Positions 1 to 6,639 of a stretch of DNA of 12,969 bases are shown here, piece after piece. The position numbers and the translations under genes are program-made. Below the pieces are notes generated by a model that searched no databases, was not told the DNA's origin, and was given only the letters and a program-made list of their open reading frames with translations. Each line of letters starts with the position of its first letter. Position 1 is the stretch's first letter. Source of the DNA: Thermoplasmata archaeon (GTDB lineage Archaea > Thermoplasmatota > Thermoplasmata > Thermoplasmatales > Thermoplasmataceae); contig JAKAYJ010000018.1 of NCBI GenBank assembly GCA_021816385.1, positions 1 through 12,969 on the forward strand, read 5' to 3'.

Positions 1-42
1 TGCAGAGTGGAACTAAGAAAGATAAGAATTGGAGATAGGGTT

Positions 43-696
43 ATGGAACTTGGTTCAGAACTTATTGAAGCCACGGTAATAGAAAGAAAAAACCGCTTTC
101 TGGTGGAAGTGGAGTCTTCAGGCAGAATTTTGGATGTTCATCTCCATGATCCTGGGAGACTCAAAGAGCTGATTTTTCCAGGTTCTACTGTGAATATCAG
201 GAAAACTAAAGGAGCAAAGACATCATTTTCTATTACATCTGCAGTTCTGGATGGTGAAGAAATACTGCTTGACACAAGATTTCATAATGGGATCGCAGAG
301 TTTTTTATTAATGGAAATTTCCGCAGGGAGGTGACACATGGTGATTCGAGATATGACTTCGCCATAGAAAATGGATATGTTGAAGTGAAGGGCTGCTCCA
401 TGCAATTGAATGAATATGTAATTTTTCCCGATGCGCCAACAATGAGAGGTGCAAAACACATCCGGAATCTGACAAAAATGAAGAAGGAAGGAAAAGATAC
501 AAATCTTATTTTTCTCCTGTTTCGTAAGAATACAAAATTCTTCTATCCAAATAAAGTGACAGACCCCCTATTTGCAGAGGCATTTTTTGAAGCTGTATCA
601 ACAGGTGTGGGTATGATATTTCCAAGATTCTCAATGAAAGGAGGAGATATTTTCTTCGAAGGCATGAACAGACTCGGGGAGAACCCTTTCCATTGA
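43..696 (+). CDS. sfsA: SfsA family protein (sugar fermentation stimulation protein homolog)
   Basis: Complete SfsA-family protein of about 217 residues. Visible hallmarks are the N-terminal OB-like part with RNRFLVEV-like sequence and HLHDPGRLKELIFPG, then a PD-(D/E)XK nuclease-like core: SRYDFAI (Asp105) followed by YVEVKG (Glu114, Lys116), FPDAPTMRGAKH (128-139) and a PNKVTDPLFAEAF segment near the C terminus. Bacterial SfsA was named for maltose metabolism regulation and DNA binding; the biochemical role in archaea is unsettled, and the nuclease-like fold is a family inference. I chose ATG 43 because MELGSELIEATVIERKNRF lines up with the N terminus of E. coli SfsA and a GGAG lies 8 nt upstream. 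The frame is open back to the window edge with a GTG at 7, so a slightly longer protein cannot be excluded. No close neighbour on the same strand suggests a partner. Confidence 0.9.
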   Translation: MELGSELIEATVIERKNRFLVEVESSGRILDVHLHDPGRLKELIFPGSTVNIRKTKGAKTSFSITSAVLDGEEILLDTRFHNGIAEFFINGNFRREVTHGDSRYDFAIENGYVEVKGCSMQLNEYVIFPDAPTMRGAKHIRNLTKMKKEGKDTNLIFLLFRKNTKFFYPNKVTDPLFAEAFFEAVSTGVGMIFPRFSMKGGDIFFEGMNRLGENPFH

Positions 697-708
697 TTTG
701 GGTTTTTT
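682..708 (+). terminator. Putative terminator after sfsA
   Basis: AACCC (682-686) and GGGTT (700-704) can pair around the sfsA stop codon, followed by a run of six T (703-708). Archaeal termination mainly depends on the T-run, so the short stem is supportive rather than needed. Confidence 0.35.
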
Positions 709-783
709 CACTCGATTTAAAAAGCCATTAACCTTTGGTTGTCTACAATACTACATTTCATCATACTCTACCGTGATTGATTC

Positions 784-797
784 CATATGTACATATG
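784..797. repeat. Perfect 14-bp palindrome CATATGTACATATG
   Basis: CATATGTACATATG reads identically on both strands and also consists of two CATATG halves separated by TA. A dyad of this size could bind a dimeric regulator. It lies about 160 nt upstream of the reductase start, farther than a typical archaeal repressor site, so function is only a guess. Confidence 0.3.
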
Positions 798-904
798 ATC
801 CATATTTAGTTCCAATCGTTGAACAGAACATGATTGTTTATTATAAATTTCAGGAATCATCATTCCATGATTACTTCACTTCTTAAAATATATGTAACTG
901 ATCG

Positions 905-923
905 AATTAAAAAATATTTAAAA
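905..923 (+). promoter_or_regulatory. Promoter-like TATA region for the geranylgeranyl reductase gene
   Basis: The AT-only run ending in ATATTTAAAA (914-923) fits an archaeal TATA element and lies 33-51 nt before ATG 956. A ribosome-binding-like AAAGGAA (944-950) sits 5 nt before the start, so the transcript probably has a short leader. The exact box is ambiguous because the region is uniformly A/T-rich. Confidence 0.4.
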
Positions 924-955
924 GTTATCAAATATACAGTTCAAAAGGAATTAGT

Positions 956-2401
956 ATGTCGGTTAAAAACGATTATGATTTAATTGTAGCTGGAGCGGGT
1001 CTGGCTGGAACTCTGGCCGCAACAATGGCTGCAAGGGGCGGAGTATCGGTTCTACTTGTTGACAGAAACGAAGAGAAAAATGTAGGAAGAAAAACAAACT
1101 GGGGATGGACCTGCGGTGACGCGGTTGCAGCATCCCATATAGATTATATCCAGGAAAACCTTGGCGTAAAGTTTTCAAGCCCTGAACTTGACCTGCCGGT
1201 GGACGGTGTTATGGCTCTTTCCCCCGACCTTAACTCCAGATATCCATTTGATGGAAAGGGATTTTCACTGAACAGACCAGTATTTGAAAGGAAGCTTCTT
1301 TCAATTGCAAGGGGTGAGAAAATTGATTACATATCTAAATTCGAGGTCACAGGGCCTATAGTTGAGGATGGTTTCATTAAGGGAATAACTGGCAGGGATC
1401 AGGACGGAAAGAATGTTGAATACAGGTCAAAGATAGTTATCGATTCCCTGGGTGTATCAACAGTTTTGAGAAGAAAGTTACCTGAAAATAATTTTGTTGA
1501 CAGAATGGTTGACATAGATGATATAGAGAGCACAGGGAGATATATATATAATTTTGAACTTGAAAAAGAGGATTCAAATTATTATGATAGCAGGTATGCC
1601 CTGATACATCTTAATAATGAACTTGCTCCAGGCGGATATGGGTGGGTATTCCCGAAGTCAAACGGCAAGGTGAACATCGGACTGGGAGTTCAGAAAAAGG
1701 CCCTTGATATAAGAAACAAGAAAATGGGAAGAAATGACAATTTACAGACCCTTATTGACAACTATGTAAAGTGGCTTCCAAATTTCAAAAACCTCAGGGT
1801 TGATGACACGGACAGTAATGGAAAAGGTATATGGTCAGTTCCTGTTAGAAGGCAGATGGAGAGCCTTGTCTACAATGGTTACATGGGTGCTGGAGATAGT
1901 ATGACCATGCCCAATCCAATCAGCGCAGGCGGTATAGGACCGGCACTGATCGCGGGTGTTATTGCAGGCAGAAATGCAGCCCAGTCCATATCAAAAGGAG
2001 ATGTATCAGTATCCGGTCTCTGGAACTATAATCTTGATTTCAATGAGAAATATGGAATGAAGATGGCCGGAATGGAGGTTTTCAGGATTTATTTGCAATC
2101 TGTAAACAATGAAATTCTGAACTACGGCATGAAAACGTTCTTAACCAAGAAAGAAGCCAGTGATCTTACGGTTGGAATGATCCCCGAGCTTTCTCTGGCC
2201 GGCAAAGCCAAGATGATAATAAAGGGAATGAAGAATATGAACGCATTCTCAAATCTTGTTTATACAGTCAGGAAGATGAATGAAATGAACAAGATATATG
2301 AAAACTACCCTAAAACTCCAAAGGACTTTGATGCGTTCAAGGAGAGGGTTGTGAAGGAGATAGAGAACACAAAGAAGAGATTTCCAACTTCACCTCTCTG
2401 A
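956..2401 (+). CDS. Geranylgeranyl reductase family FAD-dependent oxidoreductase
   Basis: 481-residue flavoprotein of the geranylgeranyl reductase family, which reduces the isoprenoid double bonds of archaeal ether lipids (digeranylgeranylglycerophospholipids) to phytanyl chains at the membrane. An N-terminal Rossmann FAD motif GAGLAG (13-18) is followed by VDR at 35-37 (end of beta2), the CGDA segment (Cys53-Ala56), the family signature YGWVFP (228-233) and the second FAD motif GAGDSMTMPNPISAGGIGPA (311-330). Cys53 is the only cysteine. The protein is about 80 residues longer than the compact reductase of Thermoplasma (about 400 residues) and looks more like the longer type described from Sulfolobus, with an extra helical C terminus ending KIYENYPKTPKDFDAF. 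Start ATG 956 gives MSVKNDYDLIVAGAG, a natural N terminus, with AAAGGAA just upstream. It is monocistronic and convergent with carB, separated by 16 nt. Which lipid or quinone it reduces cannot be told from sequence. Confidence 0.88.
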   Translation: MSVKNDYDLIVAGAGLAGTLAATMAARGGVSVLLVDRNEEKNVGRKTNWGWTCGDAVAASHIDYIQENLGVKFSSPELDLPVDGVMALSPDLNSRYPFDGKGFSLNRPVFERKLLSIARGEKIDYISKFEVTGPIVEDGFIKGITGRDQDGKNVEYRSKIVIDSLGVSTVLRRKLPENNFVDRMVDIDDIESTGRYIYNFELEKEDSNYYDSRYALIHLNNELAPGGYGWVFPKSNGKVNIGLGVQKKALDIRNKKMGRNDNLQTLIDNYVKWLPNFKNLRVDDTDSNGKGIWSVPVRRQMESLVYNGYMGAGDSMTMPNPISAGGIGPALIAGVIAGRNAAQSISKGDVSVSGLWNYNLDFNEKYGMKMAGMEVFRIYLQSVNNEILNYGMKTFLTKKEASDLTVGMIPELSLAGKAKMIIKGMKNMNAFSNLVYTVRKMNEMNKIYENYPKTPKDFDAFKERVVKEIENTKKRFPTSPL

Positions 2402-2416
2402 AAATTGAAATTTTTT
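2401..2416. terminator. Shared bidirectional terminator-like inverted repeat
   Basis: AAAATT (2401-2406) and AATTTT (2409-2414) form a short inverted repeat running into a T-run (2411-2416) for the plus-strand reductase gene. On the minus strand it gives AAAATTTCAATTTT just after the carB stop (2420-2418). Two convergent genes share this 16-nt gap, so it probably ends transcription in both directions. Confidence 0.4.
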
Positions 2417-2417
2417 A

Positions 2418-5417
2418 TCATTCTTTTAAGATGAATTCCCAGATGTACTGGTTATTTATCAATGGTATCTTTTTAAGATCTGCAATGTGTGAAATCTCCT
2501 TCCTTAAATGACTTTCTGTACTGCAGATCACATTTATATTACCTGAAGAGTTTATAATACCAGTAGCTTCTTCCTCCGTCAATTCCTTTATTTCACCACC
2601 ATCAATAAGCGTGATCCTCTGGCGGTCATAAAATATGTATTCTTCAGACTTAATCCTTAGAAATGATTTAATCCTGTCCTTCAGAATGTCAATAGTTGGT
2701 GCCCTTACCATTGCCTCCCCGGTAGATCTCATTTCGGCAGAAAGCATATAGTCGCTTTCGTGAAACCTGTTAAAGGGGAATACTGGTATCTTTGCTGCAT
2801 AATCCTTCACATCTATGTCAATAGTGGTATTGCTCCGACCAAGGATCATTGCGATCCCATTTTCAACCCAGTTTACTCCTGACCATTTACTTATAAATGG
2901 AACAGTTCTGCTTGCCCGTGCATTCAGCTCAATGACATAGAGCAGACCATCCTTTTCCATGAACTGTATATTTGTGAATCCACTAATGGAGTAAAAATCA
3001 AGAAACTTCTCAGCAATAACCTTCATCCTCGTTTCAAGTTCCTTATCCGGTATGTCCGGACCGCAAATTGCCATAGAGTCCCCGGAGTGAATTCCAGCGG
3101 GTTCAATCTGTTTCAATATGCCTGCAATCATAAGCTGCTTACTACTGCTTATGAAATCCAGATCATATTCTGTGGCTCCTTCAAGCAACTCAGAAATCAG
3201 TAATGGAAATTTTACAGTACTACTTTTCATTTTATTTATGAAGGTTTCAATATCCCCAGGGGATCTGCTCACAAACATTGAAGACCCTCCTATTATGAAG
3301 CTGCCTCTTATTATTACCTTATTCTGCAATAATTCTGATTTTTCTCTTATTTCTTCACCGCTGAACGCCTCATGCCATTTAGCCTGAGCTATACCCAGAT
3401 GATCAAGGTCCCTGGAAAATGTTGACCTATTCTCAATTCTTGCTATGGATGAGGGTTTTGTTCCCATAATTATATCCTCACCGTATATCTTCCCAATTTC
3501 GTATGCCATGTTCTGCCCGGTCTGCCCGGAGAACTGTATGATTATTCCAGCTGGCCTTCTTTTTTCAATTATTCCACTTACATATTCCAGTGTGAGGGGA
3601 TCAAAATAGAGTTCATCTGATGTGTTAAAATCGGTAGATACGGTTTCAGGGTTTGAATTTATCATGAGTGATCTGTAGCCAAATTTTTTCAGTGCCTGTA
3701 TAGCCTTTACAGAACTGTAATCAAATTCAAGACCCTGTCCAATCCTGTTTGGGCCAGAGCCAATAATCAATACTGAATCTTTTCTCCTTGGACCACACTC
3801 ATCATCCTCATAATACGTTGAATACAGGTATTTCGTCCTTGAACTGAATTCGGAGGAAGATGAATCTATCATCCTGAAACTTGGAAAGAGACCAGCTTTC
3901 TTCCTCATTAAGAGGATTTCAGACTCGTTTATTCCAGTTTTCCATGAAATTATTCTGTCAGGATATCCATATCTTTTTAGTTCCGGCAGGTAATCTTCAA
4001 GATTAACTACAGACTTTCCGAGAAATTTGAACATATTAGATAACCTTTGGACTATTTCTATCTGCCAGCCTGTCAGTGTCGCTATCAGATTGAGATCCAT
4101 CTCCTGATTCAATGCAGATATTACATATCCAAGCCTCTTCCAGTTTGCCTGTTTTAAATTAGTCAGGATTTCATCCTCATCTACTTCTGAGAAATATCTG
4201 CTGAAATCAATTTCTGTAGCTGCTACAGCCTTGAGAAAAGCCTCCTCGAAGGATCTTCCTATACCCATGGCTTCTCCCGTAGATTTCATGGATATTCCTA
4301 TGGAACCAGAATCAGTGAATTTTCCAACAGGCCATATGGGAATTTTAACTATTACATAATCCATCGATGGCTCAAAGGAAGCAGAGGTATTTTCAGTTAT
4401 GGGATTTGAAATTGAAACCAAAGAATCTCCCAGAATTACCATGGTTGCAACCTTTGCAATTGGATAACCACTCGCCTTGGAAGCAAGGGCGGAAGATCTG
4501 GAAGTACGCGGGTTTATTTCCACAACAAAGAAATTTCTACTTTCCATGTCAACTGCAAATTGAACATTGCAGGCACCAACAATTCCGACTATGTCCGCTA
4601 TATTCAATGCTGTCTTCCTCATCCTCTGGTGAATATTATCTGGAATCGTCAGGGATGGTGTTACCACAATACTTTCTCCCGTATGTACTCCCATTGGATC
4701 AATATTTTCCATGTTGCATATCATTATACTGTTCCCTGAATTGTCCCTGATAACCTCGTATTCCATTTCAATAAGGCCCAGCAGGGACTTCTCAATGTCC
4801 ACGGATTCCTGGGCTGAATCTGAAAATATTTCCTCCAGGACCTGGACCAGTTCTGATCTGTCCTTAATTATCTTGCCTGATAACCCGCCCAGTGAAAAAG
4901 AGGTCCTGAGGATGACTGGAAAGAAATCAATTTCTGCGGCTATTTTTCCATAATCACTTCTTTTTAGAGAAATAGACCAAGGTATTGCTATGCCGTTTTT
5001 TTCCATTACAGAATGAAATACCTCCCTGTCTTCTGCGATTCTTATGGATTCAGGTTGAGTTCCAAGGATTTTCACATTTTTTTCTTTCAGGAAACCATTG
5101 TTATGCAGCTCCATTACAAGATTCAGCGCGGTTTGCCCCCCCATTGATCCAATTATGTGCGTTACTCCTTCTGTTTCAATTATACGCTCTGCATTTTCCC
5201 TGTTTATGGGTTCAATGTATACCTTATCTGCATTGTAGTTATCTGTTTGGATTGTTGCCGGATTTGAATTGAGGAGGATTGTGTAAATATTTCTTTCCCT
5301 CAATATCCTGCAGGCCTGGGTTCCTGCATAATCAAATTCAGCAGACTGCCCTATGACCACAGGTCCCGAACCGATCACCAGGACCCGCATATCCTCTTCC
5401 CTAGTTTCTGATTCCAT
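2418..5417 (-). CDS. carB: Carbamoyl-phosphate synthase large subunit
   Basis: 999-residue large subunit that uses bicarbonate, ammonia delivered from CarA and two ATP to make carbamoyl phosphate for pyrimidines and arginine. The two homologous ATP-grasp halves are evident: VLVIGSGPVVIGQSAEFDYAG (from residue 12; ENIDPMGVHTGES 237-249; VEINPRTSRSSALASKASGYP 299-319) and VLIIGSGPNRIGQGLEFDYSS (from 549; IEPAGIHSGDS 771-781; ELNARASRTVPFISKWSG 830-847), joined by an oligomerisation region about 400-545. The C-terminal MGS-like allosteric domain is short: about 95 residues follow EMRSTGEAM against roughly 155 in E. coli. Several consensus motifs deviate (see findings). Start ATG 5417 lies 17 nt inside carA, with GAGGAG 8 nt upstream, indicating coupled translation; ATG at 5390, after the carA stop, is an alternative that would lose nine residues. 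No frameshift is seen. Confidence 0.95.
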   Translation of the reverse strand: MESETREEDMRVLVIGSGPVVIGQSAEFDYAGTQACRILRERNIYTILLNSNPATIQTDNYNADKVYIEPINRENAERIIETEGVTHIIGSMGGQTALNLVMELHNNGFLKEKNVKILGTQPESIRIAEDREVFHSVMEKNGIAIPWSISLKRSDYGKIAAEIDFFPVILRTSFSLGGLSGKIIKDRSELVQVLEEIFSDSAQESVDIEKSLLGLIEMEYEVIRDNSGNSIMICNMENIDPMGVHTGESIVVTPSLTIPDNIHQRMRKTALNIADIVGIVGACNVQFAVDMESRNFFVVEINPRTSRSSALASKASGYPIAKVATMVILGDSLVSISNPITENTSASFEPSMDYVIVKIPIWPVGKFTDSGSIGISMKSTGEAMGIGRSFEEAFLKAVAATEIDFSRYFSEVDEDEILTNLKQANWKRLGYVISALNQEMDLNLIATLTGWQIEIVQRLSNMFKFLGKSVVNLEDYLPELKRYGYPDRIISWKTGINESEILLMRKKAGLFPSFRMIDSSSSEFSSRTKYLYSTYYEDDECGPRRKDSVLIIGSGPNRIGQGLEFDYSSVKAIQALKKFGYRSLMINSNPETVSTDFNTSDELYFDPLTLEYVSGIIEKRRPAGIIIQFSGQTGQNMAYEIGKIYGEDIIMGTKPSSIARIENRSTFSRDLDHLGIAQAKWHEAFSGEEIREKSELLQNKVIIRGSFIIGGSSMFVSRSPGDIETFINKMKSSTVKFPLLISELLEGATEYDLDFISSSKQLMIAGILKQIEPAGIHSGDSMAICGPDIPDKELETRMKVIAEKFLDFYSISGFTNIQFMEKDGLLYVIELNARASRTVPFISKWSGVNWVENGIAMILGRSNTTIDIDVKDYAAKIPVFPFNRFHESDYMLSAEMRSTGEAMVRAPTIDILKDRIKSFLRIKSEEYIFYDRQRITLIDGGEIKELTEEEATGIINSSGNINVICSTESHLRKEISHIADLKKIPLINNQYIWEFILKE

Positions 5418-6447
5418 CCATTACACTCCTCATTATATCAAAAAACCCGGTGCTGTCCCTAGGTCCGGGTGAGCCTTCCGGGTGAAACTGTGCACTCAGC
5501 AGCATTTTCTCCTCCATTCCAATCATTTCTGGTGTACCATCGTTCATGTCCCTGTACATTATTTCTACACCACTGATATTAAGTGAATCCTCTGCTATCC
5601 TGAAATTGTGGTTATGTGATGTGATGAATGACCTTTGTCCATTCCCAACAGAGTGATTTGAACCATGGTGACCGAACTTCATCTTTTCAATCTTTCCTCC
5701 AATGACTTCGCCTATAATCTGATGTCCCAGACATACACCGAAAACGGGCACTGTTCCTATGACATTTTTCAGTTCCTTTTTCAATTGCCTGAATACTGCG
5801 TTTCCAGGATCGCCAGGCCCGTTTGACAGAAAGATTCCATCATAATCCTCATACGTCTCAGGCAGATTGAATATGTTAACGATTTCAAGATTCCCGAGCT
5901 TTGAAACTTCCCTCAGAAGAGACGACTTCGTGCCCATGTCAACAAAGAGAATTTTCTTCTGTCCTTCTCCATTGATGATGTAGGATTCCTTTGTTGAGAA
6001 TTTTCTTATCAGTTCTTCTGTGTCCATTTCCGGGAAATGATCCGGCATCCTATCTGTGGAAGTAATGAAACCTTTAAGGTTTCCCGAATCCCTTATTTTT
6101 TGGGTTAACTTTCTCGTATCAATACCGTATATTCCTGGAACATGCTTCAATTTTAGCAGATCGTCCAGATTTTTGAAACTACTATTTCCAGGTATGATTC
6201 CATCCTTGACCACTATCCCGCTTGCACTTATCCTGTCACTCTGGGCTATGTCCTTCATATAGTCATAATAGAACATTGAGGGGAAGTTGAACACTATAAT
6301 CTGACCCCCATATGATGGATCAGTCATTATTTCATAATATCCTGTGAAGGATGTATTGAAGACAAGTTCACCAGTTGAACTGTCACATGAACCAAATGCC
6401 TTCCCCTCAAAGGACGAGCCATCCTCGAGAAGAAGGTATCTTCTCAC
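5401..6447 (-). CDS. carA: Carbamoyl-phosphate synthase small (glutamine amidotransferase) subunit
   Basis: Small subunit that hydrolyses glutamine and channels ammonia to CarB. The N-terminal CarA-specific domain shows LEDGSSFEGKAFG, FNTSFTGYYEIMTDPSYGGQ and GIYGIDTRKLTQKIR; the class-I amidotransferase domain shows FLSNGPGDP, the nucleophile in FGVCLGHQ (Cys242 counted from ATG 6456) and the catalytic pair in QFHPEGSPGPRDS (His325, Glu327). All three triad residues are present, so it should be active. It is about 30 residues shorter than E. coli CarA (382). ATG 6456 is directly abutted by AAAGGAGG (6464-6457), which is too close; the GTG at 6447, three codons in, has ideal 9-nt spacing and overlaps the stop of an upstream 27-codon frame as GTGA. 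I therefore prefer GTG 6447, with ATG 6456 as the alternative. The 3' end overlaps carB by 17 nt. Confidence 0.95.
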   Translation of the reverse strand: MRRYLLLEDGSSFEGKAFGSCDSSTGELVFNTSFTGYYEIMTDPSYGGQIIVFNFPSMFYYDYMKDIAQSDRISASGIVVKDGIIPGNSSFKNLDDLLKLKHVPGIYGIDTRKLTQKIRDSGNLKGFITSTDRMPDHFPEMDTEELIRKFSTKESYIINGEGQKKILFVDMGTKSSLLREVSKLGNLEIVNIFNLPETYEDYDGIFLSNGPGDPGNAVFRQLKKELKNVIGTVPVFGVCLGHQIIGEVIGGKIEKMKFGHHGSNHSVGNGQRSFITSHNHNFRIAEDSLNISGVEIMYRDMNDGTPEMIGMEEKMLLSAQFHPEGSPGPRDSTGFFDIMRSVMDGIRN

Positions 6448-6527
6448 TTCAGGCATCCTCCTTTGTTCACAATGCGGGCATACCCAGAGAAATTCTCGTA
6501 AAATTCTTTAACGTTTCTCTGTTTCAT
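6444..6527 (-). CDS. Putative 27-residue leader peptide upstream of carA
   Basis: A short frame runs from ATG 6527 to TGA 6446-6444, encoding 27 residues beginning MKQRNVKEFYENF and ending NKGGCLK. An in-frame TAG lies shortly upstream, so it is not the tail of a longer gene. Its ATG is about 34 nt downstream of the centre of a TATA-like box (6557-6567 on this strand), so it would be the first start codon on the transcript, with a leader of only some 8 nt. Its stop overlaps the preferred carA GTG start as GTGA, and its last codons contain the carA ribosome-binding sequence AAAGGAGG. It has two arginines (Arg4 AGA, Arg18 CGC, the latter a codon that is uncommon in this window). No homologue is recognised; coding status is inferred from position only. 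Confidence 0.4.
   Translation of the reverse strand: MKQRNVKEFYENFSGYARIVNKGGCLK
6457..6464 (-). promoter_or_regulatory. Strong ribosome-binding site of carA
   Basis: AAAGGAGG on the minus strand directly abuts ATG 6456 but stands 9 nt from GTG 6447. This spacing decides in favour of the GTG as the carA start. The same bases are codons near the end of the leader frame. Confidence 0.55.
6485..6521 (-). promoter_or_regulatory. Hairpin in the carAB leader
   Basis: Reading the minus strand, CAGAGAAA (6521-6514) pairs perfectly with TTTCTCTG (6492-6485). Immediately inside, CGTTAAA (6513-6507) pairs with TTTTACG (6503-6497) at six of seven positions around a GAA loop; only a 4-nt AGAA bulge interrupts the 3' side. 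The stem lies wholly within the 27-codon leader frame, starting three nt after its ATG, so ribosomes translating that frame would melt it. No T-run follows, so it is not a simple terminator. Confidence 0.5.
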
Positions 6528-6554
6528 TAGACCCTAAAAAGACTGATTATTCTT

Positions 6555-6567
6555 TCCTATAAAAATA
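6555..6567 (-). promoter_or_regulatory. Promoter-like TATA box for the carAB operon
   Basis: On the minus strand ATATTTTTATAGG contains TTTATA, matching an archaeal TATA element. Transcription would start about 26 nt downstream, near 6535, giving a leader of roughly 8 nt before the ATG at 6527 and about 90 nt before carA. Confidence 0.4.
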
Positions 6568-6623
6568 TTGGCACGAATGGATCAGATACCACCGTACAAA
6601 TAGGGAAAAGCTAATAATTGATT

Positions 6624-6637
6624 GTTACGATTGTAAC
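6624..6637. repeat. Inverted repeat GTTAC-N4-GTAAC at the start of the membrane protein gene
   Basis: GTTAC (6624-6628) and GTAAC (6633-6637) form a dyad ending 2 nt before ATG 6640. If the gene is transcribed without a leader, the dyad covers the expected initiation region and could be an operator; it lies in the 112-nt divergent region shared with carAB. Confidence 0.35.
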
Positions 6638-6639
6638 GG

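Larger units (their letters stand above)
697..955. other. AT-rich intergenic spacer with palindromes
   Basis: This 259-nt stretch between sfsA and the reductase gene has no convincing protein-coding gene. It contains the T-run after sfsA, a small AACC-TTT-GGTT hairpin (730-740), a perfect 14-bp palindrome (784-797) and the promoter-like region for the reductase (905-923). A 31-codon frame on the minus strand (863-768) sits about 25 nt downstream of a TATA-like box, but it has no recognised similarity and I do not call it a gene. Confidence 0.5.

Noticed and set aside
698..886. 62-codon plus-strand frame after sfsA starting with TTG
   Set aside because: It starts with TTG inside the sfsA terminator region, has no ribosome-binding site and low-complexity AT-rich content; no family resemblance.
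3118..5272. Several plus-strand frames antisense to carB
   Set aside because: They are unrelated to any family, lie fully inside a clearly coding carB and have unusual composition (rich in Ser/Leu/Phe/Cys or Gln/Pro), as expected for antisense shadows.
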